DNA of 53,132 nucleotides, from NCBI GenBank assembly GCA_023386885.1, contig JAEWIX010000036.1, positions 1 to 53,132 of the forward strand. Reading direction: 5' to 3'. Positions 1-7,843 of the stretch are shown here, one piece after another. How positions within the stretch are numbered: position 1 is the first letter of the stretch; every line of letters begins with the position of its first letter. The position numbers and the translations under genes are program-made. The notes beneath the pieces are model-generated. The model saw nothing but the letters and a program-made list of their open reading frames with translations. It was not told the DNA's origin and made no database searches. This stretch comes from Pseudomonadota bacterium. Its GTDB lineage: Bacteria > Pseudomonadota > Alphaproteobacteria > Rhizobiales > Xanthobacteraceae.

Positions 1-52
1 CCGGTGGCGCCGCATGCCTGTTTCGGTTGAATGTCCTGTGGGGGAGGGGTCA

Positions 53-610
53 TTGAGTTTACGCGCGATTTGGCATCGGCTGGAGGAATGGTTGCTGGCA
101 GCCATCCTCGGAGCGATGACGTTGCTGAGCTTCGTTCAGGTGGTGCTTCGCTACGTTTTCAATGAATCGATCCTCTGGGCCCTCGAGGCCAATTTCTATC
201 TGTTCGGATGGCTCGTGCTGATTGGCGCAGCGTATTGCGTGCGGGCGAAGGCTCACATCGGCGTCGACGCGCTGGTGAAATTGTTTTCACCGCCGGTTCG
301 ACGCTGGATCGGCCTGCTCGTCGTTCTGTTGGTGATAGTCTACACCGTTCTCATGTTGTACGGATCCTGGGTTTACCTGGATCGTCTCTACATCCTCGAT
401 GTCGAGGCTGAGGACATCCCGGTCCAGCGCTGGATTCTCAGCCTTTGTCTCCCCATCGGTTTCGTTATGATTCTCATCCGTTTGATTGAGATGGGATGGC
501 GCATCGTGACTGGCCGTTCGTCGGGCTATGAGCTTGCCGACGAAGCAGAGGATGTCATTCGCGACGGCATCTATGGTCAGGATACCGAAACGAGCACGGT
601 GGCGCGATGA
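53..610 (+). CDS. dctQ: TRAP transporter small membrane subunit (DctQ family)
   Basis: Small integral membrane subunit of a tripartite ATP-independent periplasmic transporter, which with the large subunit moves organic acids or related solutes in symport with Na+ or H+. The protein has four hydrophobic segments, an early RLEEW motif before the first of them, and the LRYVFN stretch typical of DctQ proteins. The reading frame is open from an ATG at 14, but a TTG at 53 has a strong GGGGAGGGG ribosome site just upstream and gives the usual DctQ N-terminus, so I place the start there. The stop overlaps the start of the large subunit by four bases, showing translational coupling. The binding protein (DctP) is not in the window and probably lies just upstream; substrate cannot be read from the sequence. 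Confidence 0.9.
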   Translation: MSLRAIWHRLEEWLLAAILGAMTLLSFVQVVLRYVFNESILWALEANFYLFGWLVLIGAAYCVRAKAHIGVDALVKLFSPPVRRWIGLLVVLLVIVYTVLMLYGSWVYLDRLYILDVEAEDIPVQRWILSLCLPIGFVMILIRLIEMGWRIVTGRSSGYELADEAEDVIRDGIYGQDTETSTVAR

Positions 611-1899
611 CGACCGCATTCCTCTTCATCGTGCTATTTGGTTTGCTTGCTCTTGGGACACCGGTTGCGGTGTCACTGGGGCTTTCATCGCTGCTGACTA
701 TCCTTTTCTTCGCGCAGGATAGTCTTGCTTCGCTCGTTCTGAAATTCTTTCAGACCATGGAGCAATCGACGCTGCTGGCGATTCCGTTTTTCATTCTCGC
801 CGCAAACTTCCTGACCACCGGCGGCGTCGCCCGTCGCATGATTGATTTCGCGGTTTCCGTCGTCGGGCATCTGCCCGGCGGACTGGCAATTGCTTCGGTC
901 ATGGCCTGTATGCTGTTCGCTGCGGTGTCCGGTTCCTCGCCAGCAACCGTGGTCGCAATCGGCTCGATCGTTATCGCCGGCATGGTCAAGACCGGTTATT
1001 CGCAATCCTTCGCAACCGGCGTCATCGTCAATGCGGGAACGCTTGGCATCCTCATCCCGCCGTCCATCGTGATGATCGTCTATGCCGCTGCGACCGAATC
1101 CTCGGTCGGCCGGTTGTTCATGGCCGGCGTCATTCCGGGCATTCTTCTTGGCACGTTGCTGATGCTCGCGATCTATCTTGTCGCCAGGTTCAAGAATCTG
1201 CCGCGGCAGCCGCGCGCCTCGTGGGGTGAACGGATTTCATCGTTCCGGGATGCGGTCTGGGGTCTTTTGCTGGTCGTTATCGTGATGGGTGGAATCTACG
1301 GTGGCATTTTCACGCCGACCGAGGCCGCTGCGGTGGCTGCGGTCTATGGTGCGGTGGCTGCGCTGTTCATTTACCGCGACCTCAAGATTACCGACGTACC
1401 GAAAGTTCTGACGGATTCGGCGCGCGTCAGCGTTATGCTGATGTTCATTATCGCCAATGCCTTCTTATTCGGTCACGTACTGACAACCGAACAGATCCCT
1501 CAAACGATTGCCAATGCAATAACCAGCGCAAATCTTCAGCCGTGGCAATTCTTGATCATCGTCAACATCATTCTGCTGATCGCCGGCAATTTCATGGAGC
1601 CGTCGGCGATCATCCTGATTGTGGCGCCGATCATTTTCCCCACGGCGATGCAACTCGGTATCGACCCGATTCACCTGGGTATTATCTTCGTGGTCAACAT
1701 GGAGATCGGCATGGTGACGCCGCCTGTCGGACTCAATCTATTCGTTGCGTCCGGCATCACCGGCATGCCCTTGCTCAAGGTCGTGCAGGCATCCTGGCGC
1801 TGGCTCCTGCTTTTGCTCGCGTTCCTGATCGTCGTCACGTATGTGCCGGAGATTTCGTTGTTCCTGCCGAATGCGATATTTGGAGGAGCGAATCCTTGA
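607..1899 (+). CDS. dctM: TRAP transporter large membrane subunit (DctM family)
   Basis: Main transport channel of the TRAP system, 430 residues and about a dozen membrane helices, normal for the DctM family. Visible family features are the GTPVAVSLG N-terminal segment, the SGSSPATVVAIGSI loop near residue 115, the NAGTLGILIPPS stretch near 140 and the glycine/proline-rich TPPVGLNLFV segment near residue 370. The ATG lies inside the stop region of dctQ (ATGA overlap). A hairpin at 1951-1982 follows about 50 bases after the stop and may end the transcript. The substrate is not predictable; TRAP systems of this class commonly carry C4-dicarboxylates, keto acids or aromatic acids. Confidence 0.93.
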   Translation: MTTAFLFIVLFGLLALGTPVAVSLGLSSLLTILFFAQDSLASLVLKFFQTMEQSTLLAIPFFILAANFLTTGGVARRMIDFAVSVVGHLPGGLAIASVMACMLFAAVSGSSPATVVAIGSIVIAGMVKTGYSQSFATGVIVNAGTLGILIPPSIVMIVYAAATESSVGRLFMAGVIPGILLGTLLMLAIYLVARFKNLPRQPRASWGERISSFRDAVWGLLLVVIVMGGIYGGIFTPTEAAAVAAVYGAVAALFIYRDLKITDVPKVLTDSARVSVMLMFIIANAFLFGHVLTTEQIPQTIANAITSANLQPWQFLIIVNIILLIAGNFMEPSAIILIVAPIIFPTAMQLGIDPIHLGIIFVVNMEIGMVTPPVGLNLFVASGITGMPLLKVVQASWRWLLLLLAFLIVVTYVPEISLFLPNAIFGGANP

Positions 1900-1950
1900 G
1901 GACGTACCATCCTTTCGGAGGGTCGAGCCGCTTTGCTTGAATTGCATCAA

Positions 1951-1982
1951 ACACGTTGATGAATGGTCCTTCATCAACGTGT
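1951..1982. terminator. Perfect 13-bp inverted repeat downstream of the TRAP operon
   Basis: Left arm ACACGTTGATGAA (1951-1963) and right arm TTCATCAACGTGT (1970-1982) match perfectly around a 6-nt loop. It lies between dctM and the next gene and could fold into a stable RNA hairpin. There is no T-run right after it, so it may equally be an operator for the downstream gene. Confidence 0.5.
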
Positions 1983-2049
1983 GTAACCTTTAAGTTGATC
2001 GAACGCGGGACTGAATTCATCCTCGCGCCACCTTATGAAGGAGGTTGCG

Positions 2050-2628
2050 ATGAAGAAGTTGGTTCTTGCCGGTCTGGCAGCGTTGACGGTCGCCGGTTCC
2101 ACCGCGGTCTATGCCCATCAGCGTCCTTGGGGACATCACCACGAACGGGTCAACCCGGAAGATCGCGCGGCGCTGGCCGATGCGCGGATCGCTGCCGTCA
2201 AGGCAGGGCTGAAGCTCACAGCAGATCAGGAGAAGTTGTGGCCTCCGGTGGAAACCGCGGTGCGCGATTTCGTCAAGCTCAGGATCGATCGTGCCAACGC
2301 GCGGACGCAGGCGCGGCGGAACGGCGAAACGCCGTCGGCGAAGCCTGATCCGATGATGCGATTGAGCGAGCGTGCGGACCGTATGGCGACCACCGCCGCG
2401 GCTCTGAAGAAGATCGCCGATGCGGCGCAGCCGTTGTATCAGACGCTGGACGAGGGTCAGAAGCGCCGTTTGACGGTGCTGACCCGGATGGAGCGCCGGA
2501 TGCGACGCGAGGGGTGGCGGCACCACCGCCATCATGATCGGTCGTTTGAGCACGGTTATCGCGACCGGTCCGGGATGGATCGTGGCGGGTCGGATATGGA
2601 ATCCGGTCGAAATTCCGGTCGTCTCTGA
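2050..2628 (+). CDS. LTXXQ-motif (Spy/CpxP-like) periplasmic protein
   Basis: Exported helical protein of 192 residues. It begins with a signal peptide (MKKLVLAGLAALTVAG, cleavage likely after VYA) and contains the LTADQEKLWPP segment, the LTxxQ signature shared by Spy/CpxP and many alphaproteobacterial relatives. The family includes periplasmic chaperones and metal- or envelope-stress proteins. The N-terminus after the signal and the C-terminal tail are rich in His and Arg, which could bind metal. An AAGGAGG ribosome site at 2038-2044 selects the ATG at 2050, not the in-frame ATG at 2035, which lies upstream of that site. It is followed by a classic terminator, so it is probably monocistronic. 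Function beyond family membership is not known. Confidence 0.82.
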   Translation: MKKLVLAGLAALTVAGSTAVYAHQRPWGHHHERVNPEDRAALADARIAAVKAGLKLTADQEKLWPPVETAVRDFVKLRIDRANARTQARRNGETPSAKPDPMMRLSERADRMATTAAALKKIADAAQPLYQTLDEGQKRRLTVLTRMERRMRREGWRHHRHHDRSFEHGYRDRSGMDRGGSDMESGRNSGRL

Positions 2629-2659
2629 CCAGCGCGACGATCTGCCGACGTGAAATCTG

Positions 2660-2687
2660 GGCCGTCCCATTCAGGGACGGCCTTTTT
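2660..2687 (+). terminator. Rho-independent terminator
   Basis: A nine-base-pair perfect GC-rich stem (GGCCGTCCC at 2660-2668, GGGACGGCC at 2674-2682) with a 5-nt loop is followed by TTTTT. It closes the LTXXQ gene. Confidence 0.92.
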
Positions 2688-2796
2688 CTCGATTTGCCAC
2701 CAATTTCGTTCAGAAATCGGATCGGCTTTGCTGGACATCGGGGATTCGCTTTGCTAAAGCCACGCCGACCCCCGAAAGATACTTCCGGACGGTTCC

Positions 2797-2872
<76 letters not shown>

Positions 2873-2927
2873 TTCATTTCAAGGCTTAGACCGAACCGAG
2901 CGCGTCAATCCGACAACGCTCGGCGGT

Positions 2928-3086
2928 TCATTCCGACAAATTCCCCTTCCTCGTTCTCGCTTCCAGTCGTTTGCGCGCGCCTGCACGCTGTTGCTTTGGC
3001 GTCTGCTGCGCGTAGCGCAGCAGTGCTGCCATCGTGTTGTGGCCGCTCAAGGAACGCAGTTGTGTATCGCTCAGTCCGGCGTCGGC
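2928..3086 (-). pseudogene. C-terminal remnant of a tyrosine recombinase/phage integrase
   Basis: On the minus strand an open frame of about 52 codons reads as the C-terminus of a site-specific integrase. It contains LSDTQLRSLSGHNTMAALL, then RYAQQT, and ends with a basic tail closing in GNLSE. This matches the last catalytic region (the SGHxxMxxLxRYxxxT pattern) and tail of integrases common in Bradyrhizobium-type genomes. An in-frame TGA at 3087-3089 and the lack of any start show that the N-terminal part is gone. It sits about 55 bases past tRNA-Lys and points toward it, the usual arrangement at an island edge. A different-frame reading of the same bases is a shadow. Confidence 0.72.
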
Positions 3087-3184
3087 TCATCTATCGATGA
3101 ATTTCCGCCGACGGCCCGTTTCGCGTGCTGACAACAGCAACAAGTAGGGTGATGATCGAGGCCAGCGACACCAAACCGGGCGAA

Positions 3185-3880
3185 CTAGCGCATCGTGCGC
3201 AGGGTCGTAGTTGACGGATCGCAGGTCAGCATCGCTTCGAAAATATCCAGAATATTTTCAAGGGTGAACGATTTGTCCCACAATCGGCTTCCCTTGGATT
3301 GTCGTGATTCAAGAGCGGCTTCGCGCGCGGATAAAATCGCGTTTGCCGAGATGGAAAATATCGAAAGCCGCTGCTCGATCAGTGCCGGTGGAATGCGGAC
3401 CATCTGCTTCAAGTAGTCGAAGCAGGCGATGTACCCGGCGTTCCATTTGTTGTTGAGCGCCGCCAACAGAACCTCGCGGTTTGATGCCTGAAGACTTGAC
3501 GTGAAGCGGATGTAGCCGCGCCATTGGTCGTTATCTTCAAGTTCGATCACCGGAACCACGAGGACTTCCAGCACTTCGCGGATCGTCGTCGGTCCTCCTC
3601 GCGCCTTGAGGTCGCGCAGCATCTGCTGCCGTCTGGCGTTCAGCACCGCAGCGCCGTCGATCACCAGTTCCCGAACCAAATCCTCTTTAGACCCAAAGTG
3701 ATAGTGCAGCGCCGCGTTATTTCGGACACCAGCGGCGGTCACGATCTGTTGCACCGTAACGCCGTCGACGCCCTGGCGCGCGAACAGCTGCCGCGCAGCC
3801 ATCTTCAGTTGATTCTTGGTGTGAAATGACGGTGCCCGGGGCGGACGCACCCGTCTTGACTTCTTGGTCGCTTCTGTCAT
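3185..3880 (-). CDS. TetR/AcrR-family transcriptional regulator
   Basis: A 231-residue regulator. After a basic N-terminal tail, residues about 20-75 form the TetR helix-turn-helix (AARQLFARQGVDGVTVQQI, then AAGV and LHYHFGSKEDLV). The remainder is a variable ligand-binding domain with no recognisable ligand signature. It is transcribed divergently from the monooxygenase-esterase gene; the two start codons are only 35 bases apart with an 18-bp palindrome between them. This makes it very probably the autoregulating repressor of that gene, with its inducer likely a substrate or product of the enzyme. Confidence 0.9.
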   Translation of the reverse strand: MTEATKKSRRVRPPRAPSFHTKNQLKMAARQLFARQGVDGVTVQQIVTAAGVRNNAALHYHFGSKEDLVRELVIDGAAVLNARRQQMLRDLKARGGPTTIREVLEVLVVPVIELEDNDQWRGYIRFTSSLQASNREVLLAALNNKWNAGYIACFDYLKQMVRIPPALIEQRLSIFSISANAILSAREAALESRQSKGSRLWDKSFTLENILDIFEAMLTCDPSTTTLRTMR

Positions 3881-3881
3881 G

Positions 3882-3899
3882 TTAAGTGAAATCGCTTAA
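3882..3899. promoter_or_regulatory. Candidate TetR operator between the divergent genes
   Basis: TTAAGTGAA followed directly by ATCGCTTAA forms an 18-bp imperfect palindrome (7 of 9 positions symmetric). It lies two bases from the regulator start codon and 16 bases before the enzyme start. Size and position fit a TetR dimer site that controls both genes. Confidence 0.55.
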
Positions 3900-3915
3900 T
3901 AAGGAAGAGGTGACC

Positions 3916-6075
3916 ATGCGTGTGCTCATCGTTGGTGGCGGCATTGGCGGATTGACGGCCGCTATTGCCCTTCGTCAGCAAGGTATCGAGGCGATTGTCG
4001 TTGAGCAAGCGACGGAGATGAGTGAGATCGGAGCCGGTATCCAGATCGCCAGCAACGCCGTGATTGTTCTGCGTCAGCTTGGGTTAGAGGACAAAATAGA
4101 CGCAGTGGCGGTTAAACCGCAAACTTACGACTATCGTGATCTGCAAACGGGACGGCGCGTATTTCAAGCGATTCTCGGCGACACTGCAGCCCAGCACTAT
4201 GGCGCGCCGATGTACAACATTCATCGTGCCGACCTGATCAATACCCTTTACGATGCGCTGCCGCGCGAATATATCCGGATGGGCGCTCAATGCACCGGCA
4301 TTTCGCAAACCGCAGATAGCGCATCAGTCCATTTGAAATCGGGTGAAGTCCTAACCGGCGATGTTGTTGTCGGCTGCGACGGCATTCACTCGGTGGTTCG
4401 CCGGCACATGCGCGGGGATGAAGAGAAGCACGATGCTCGCATCCTGATGTGGCGCTCGTTGATTTCTGCCCACGAACTCGAAGGGTTGGGACTCGGAGAG
4501 AACGGCAATTATTGGTTCGGCCCTGGCCGGACATTGATCACCTATTGGGTCAGACCGAAGAAGCTTTACAGCATCCTGGCGTCAGTTCCGGCAAGCGAAG
4601 TGCATCGCGAGTCCTGGGGCGAAAACGGTGACATTGAAGAAATGCTCCGCTCGTTCGCGGATGCCGAGCCACGCGCACGCGCAATGCTGGAGAAGACCAA
4701 GACAGCATTCATCACCGGTATGTACTATCGCGATCCGATCGATAACTGGACCTCGGGGCGGATCACGTTGTTGGGTGATGCCGCCCATCCGATGGTGCCG
4801 TTCCTCGCAGCGGGCGCGGGCCAGAGCATTGAGGATGCATGGACCCTCGCGCGCGTGCTGGCGCGAAACCCGGATGACATTCCGAACGCGCTGCTCGAAT
4901 ATCAGGAGCGTCGCGTGCCCAGAACGACGCGCATTCAGGCCGGCGCGCGCGCCGCCGTCAAACTAATGCACGAATCCGAGGATCAGCGCATCAAGGGGCG
5001 CAACGGTCGCTGGAAGGGAATGGAACGCATCGATCCTATGGCCGAGACAAGTTGGGGGCTGGCCTGGAACTACAATGTCGTCAAAGCCGTCGAGGGACCC
5101 CCAGGCGAAGTCCTGAACGTGATCGGTCTGCGCGAGGGGAAACGTCTGCGCCGGCCAGAAGCGCAACAGGCGTTTAGTCTCTGGAAGAATGCGTTCAAAC
5201 CGGAGGATGTCGCTCGCGGACATGACGGGCTGCGGGAGGCATATGACCGGTTCCTGATGACGAATTTCCCGCTGCCGGATTCAGCCGAGGCTGTCCCGCT
5301 GGAGTTGGGCGATGTGAGAGCGTGGCGCGTCGGTGCTGGCGATTCTCACACCGGTAACGTCGTCCTTCATTTCCACGGTGGCGGCTACATGATCGGATCG
5401 GCCAAAAGTTCGCTCGAATACGCCTCCAGACTTGCCACAGCTGTCGATGGCATCTGCTATACGGTCGATTACCGGCTAGCTCCGGAACATCCGTATCCCG
5501 CGGCGATCGACGATGCGATCGTTGCTTATCGGGCTCTTCTCAATCAGGGCATTCCAGCCAACTCGATTCTACTCTCTGGCGAATCGTCGGGAGCCGGCCT
5601 TGCCATCGCGTTGGCGATTGCCATCCGTGCCGCCAACATGCCGTGTCCGGCCGGAATCATTGCGGCAGCGCCATTTGCAGACCTGACGCTGTCCGGAGAT
5701 AGTATCAAGGCGTTCAACGGTGACGATCCCGCGGCCAATCGCGACCTTCTCACCTATATGGGTGCGTCCTATTTTCAAGGACACGAACCAACCGATCCGC
5801 TTGTGTCGCCACTGTTCGGTGACCTCGCTAATCTTCCGCCGATCTTCCTCACCGCCTCGCAGGGCGAGATGCTGCTCAATGATACGACGCGGCTTGCGGA
5901 GAAGGCGGAACGCTCGGGCGTCGATGTCACCCTGAAGATCGTCGACGATTCGGTGCACGTCTATCCGATCTTTCCCTTCCTGCCTGAAACACAAAGCACG
6001 ATGGGCGATATCGCCAACTGGTCGGCGCGATGTTTCAGACGGAACGAATCCGAACGGACCGTCGCTGCTGAATAG
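3916..6075 (+). CDS. FAD-dependent monooxygenase fused to an HSL-type alpha/beta-hydrolase
   Basis: A 719-residue two-domain enzyme. Residues 1 to about 390 are a salicylate-hydroxylase-like flavin monooxygenase, with an N-terminal dinucleotide fold (VGGGIGG, residues 6-12) and the second FAD motif GDAAHPM near 287. Residues from about 480 are a hormone-sensitive-lipase-type hydrolase, with oxyanion motif HGGGY at 487-491, nucleophile elbow GESSG with Ser557, and likely triad partners Asp656 and His681. Each domain normally occurs as a separate protein. The start at 3916 has an AAGGAAGAGG ribosome site; an in-frame ATG at 3886 has none. A divergent TetR gene and operator precede it and an ABC binding protein follows. 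I infer sequential oxygenation and ester hydrolysis of one imported compound; the substrate is unknown. Confidence 0.88.
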   Translation: MRVLIVGGGIGGLTAAIALRQQGIEAIVVEQATEMSEIGAGIQIASNAVIVLRQLGLEDKIDAVAVKPQTYDYRDLQTGRRVFQAILGDTAAQHYGAPMYNIHRADLINTLYDALPREYIRMGAQCTGISQTADSASVHLKSGEVLTGDVVVGCDGIHSVVRRHMRGDEEKHDARILMWRSLISAHELEGLGLGENGNYWFGPGRTLITYWVRPKKLYSILASVPASEVHRESWGENGDIEEMLRSFADAEPRARAMLEKTKTAFITGMYYRDPIDNWTSGRITLLGDAAHPMVPFLAAGAGQSIEDAWTLARVLARNPDDIPNALLEYQERRVPRTTRIQAGARAAVKLMHESEDQRIKGRNGRWKGMERIDPMAETSWGLAWNYNVVKAVEGPPGEVLNVIGLREGKRLRRPEAQQAFSLWKNAFKPEDVARGHDGLREAYDRFLMTNFPLPDSAEAVPLELGDVRAWRVGAGDSHTGNVVLHFHGGGYMIGSAKSSLEYASRLATAVDGICYTVDYRLAPEHPYPAAIDDAIVAYRALLNQGIPANSILLSGESSGAGLAIALAIAIRAANMPCPAGIIAAAPFADLTLSGDSIKAFNGDDPAANRDLLTYMGASYFQGHEPTDPLVSPLFGDLANLPPIFLTASQGEMLLNDTTRLAEKAERSGVDVTLKIVDDSVHVYPIFPFLPETQSTMGDIANWSARCFRRNESERTVAAE

Positions 6076-6125
6076 TCCAGCGGACGTATCGCATCAGAAC
6101 AAACAAACCATTCAGCGAGGAAACC

Positions 6126-7355
6126 ATGAAGACGTTGACACAAGCGTGCGCCATTGCCGCGGCGTGCCTCACTCTCGGATCGTTCGCAAAGGCCGAGCAG
6201 ACCAATAAAATTACCGATAACGTCGTTCGTATCGGTGTTCTCACAGATATGAGTGGCGTGTTCTCGGATCTGGCAGGTCCCGGTGCGGTGACCGCCGCCC
6301 AGATGGCGATCGACGACTTCGTCGCCGGCGCGAAACCGACGTTCAAGGTTGATCTTGTAACGGCGGATCACCAGAACAAGGCCGATACCGCCACCGGGAT
6401 CGCACGGCAATGGTATGATACCGGCGGCGTCGACCTGATCACCGAAACGATCAATTCGGGCGTGGCGCTAGCTGTGTCTGGTGTGGCGGAGGCCAAGAAC
6501 CGGATGCTGATCGTCACAGGCTCCGGCTCTACCCGCTTGACGAACGAGCAGTGCTCTCCCAATACGGTTAGCTATAGTTGGGATACCTACTCCTATTCGC
6601 GTGGTCAGGCTCGCATCGTCAAGAGCATGGGACTGGATACGTGGTATTTCGTCGCTGTCGATTACGCGCTTGGCAAATCCCTGGTTGCGGAAGCGACCGA
6701 CGCGATCAAAGCATCCGGCGGCAAAGTTGTCGGGACCGTCTATCATCCGATCGGCACCGCTGATTTTTCGTCTTTCCTGCTTCAGGCTCAAAGTTCAAAG
6801 GCCAAAGTCATCGGCCTCGCCAATGCCGGCGGCGATCTCCTGAACTCGATCAAGACGGCAAAGGATTTCAACATTACTCCGGCGCAGACCATTGTGCCGC
6901 TCGTCGGCACGATTACCGAAGTCAACGCACTGGGGGCGGCGACTGCGCAAGGCATGTTATTGATCGAGCCGTTTTATTGGGACCTGAACGACACCACACG
7001 CAAGTGGAGCCAGCGCTTTTTCGACAAATTCGGAAAGATGCCCAACTTTGTTCAAGCCGGTGCCTATTCGGCAGTGACGAACTATCTAAAGGCGGTGAAA
7101 GCGGTTGGCTCTGACGACCCGGCTGCCGTGATGAAGCATCTGAAATCGACGCCGATCAACGACATGTTCGCTCAGAACGGCCGCATCCGCGAAGATGGAC
7201 GAATGGTAAAGGACATCTTTCTCGTGCAGGTCAAATCTCCCGCTGAGATGAAGGGCAAATGGGACTACTACAACGTCAAGGAAACCATTCCCGGAGATGA
7301 AGCGTTCCAGCCTCTCAGCACATCCAGGTGTAAGCTGGTCGCCAAGCAGAACTGA
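6126..7355 (+). CDS. Periplasmic substrate-binding protein, branched-chain amino acid/amide type
   Basis: A 409-residue exported binding protein of the LivK-like (Peripla_BP_6) family. A signal peptide ends near SFAKA and is followed by VRIGVLTDMSGVFSD, the usual start of the first lobe. It lies 50 bases after the monooxygenase-esterase gene and is probably co-transcribed, so its ligand may be that enzyme's substrate; relatives in soil alphaproteobacteria often bind aromatic acids. No permease or ATPase gene is adjacent, so it is an orphan. A clear paralogue is encoded at 41684-42901, sharing the HQNKAD, CSPNTV and GTADFSSFLLQAQ segments. Confidence 0.9.
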   Translation: MKTLTQACAIAAACLTLGSFAKAEQTNKITDNVVRIGVLTDMSGVFSDLAGPGAVTAAQMAIDDFVAGAKPTFKVDLVTADHQNKADTATGIARQWYDTGGVDLITETINSGVALAVSGVAEAKNRMLIVTGSGSTRLTNEQCSPNTVSYSWDTYSYSRGQARIVKSMGLDTWYFVAVDYALGKSLVAEATDAIKASGGKVVGTVYHPIGTADFSSFLLQAQSSKAKVIGLANAGGDLLNSIKTAKDFNITPAQTIVPLVGTITEVNALGAATAQGMLLIEPFYWDLNDTTRKWSQRFFDKFGKMPNFVQAGAYSAVTNYLKAVKAVGSDDPAAVMKHLKSTPINDMFAQNGRIREDGRMVKDIFLVQVKSPAEMKGKWDYYNVKETIPGDEAFQPLSTSRCKLVAKQN

Positions 7356-7704
7356 TGTTTCCAGCGGCTGGTATTCCGTCGATCGTGACGTGAATGGGGC
7401 TCGCACGATCGATGTTCCGGTCGCTGTTCGTGCGGGCCCCTGAGACGATGCTAGCGAACGATCAGGGTGTGAATACTGATCGAACTTTGACCCCTGAATC
7501 GGATCATATAAAAATCTAAAGCTCTGGTTCTATTGATGAGAGGGTGATGACCTCGCGCCGATCGGCGTACAAACCCCGTGCCGAAATACACTCCGATGAT
7601 AGAGCGGAGATCGTATTGAAAGTGCTTACTCGGGCGAATAAGATCGCATATTGTTTTGCCTTACCTAGGTGAAGCCACGTGACCCGTGAGGTTCGTGAGT
7701 ATCA
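7356..7704. other. Gene-free stretch between the binding protein and the sel locus
   Basis: No convincing gene. A hairpin with a 12-bp stem and one mismatch (7396-7407 with 7429-7440, 21-nt loop) lies 40 bases after the binding-protein stop and may end its transcript, though no T-run follows. The right half is visibly AT-richer. At its end a short frame closes ...REVREYQ with a TGA that overlaps the ATG of the fdhE scar (7705-7708), possibly the last trace of a lost upstream fdh gene. Confidence 0.5.
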
Positions 7705-7833
7705 ATGATATCCAGCATCGATTCGACAGCACCCGATCCATCTGTCGTCAGCAATATTCAGACGCTGCCGTTTGTGCGGCTCCCGGACCCTGGCCAGCGC
7801 AGTGGCGGCAATCCGCTTCTGATCGGTTCCTAA
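7705..7833 (+). pseudogene. fdhE: fdhE scar: fused N- and C-terminal ends of the formate dehydrogenase accessory protein
   Basis: A 42-codon open frame immediately upstream of selA. Its first part reads SVVSNIQTLPFVRLPDP, like the N-terminal region of alphaproteobacterial FdhE. It then jumps straight into RSGGNPLLIGS and a stop, matching the conserved C-terminus of the family (R-x-G-x-NPFLxG type). Full FdhE is around 300 residues with two zinc-binding CxxC pairs, all missing here, so an in-frame internal deletion of roughly 250 codons is inferred. FdhE normally assists formate dehydrogenase maturation and commonly precedes selA. The short protein cannot work as FdhE, though its translation may still feed ribosomes to selA, whose ATG is 11 bases after this stop. 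Confidence 0.72.
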
Positions 7834-7843
7834 GGGGGCCGAT

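Noticed and set aside
2905..3090. 61-residue minus-strand frame with an ATG start
   Set aside because: The integrase similarity is in a different frame of the same bases; this frame is a shadow.
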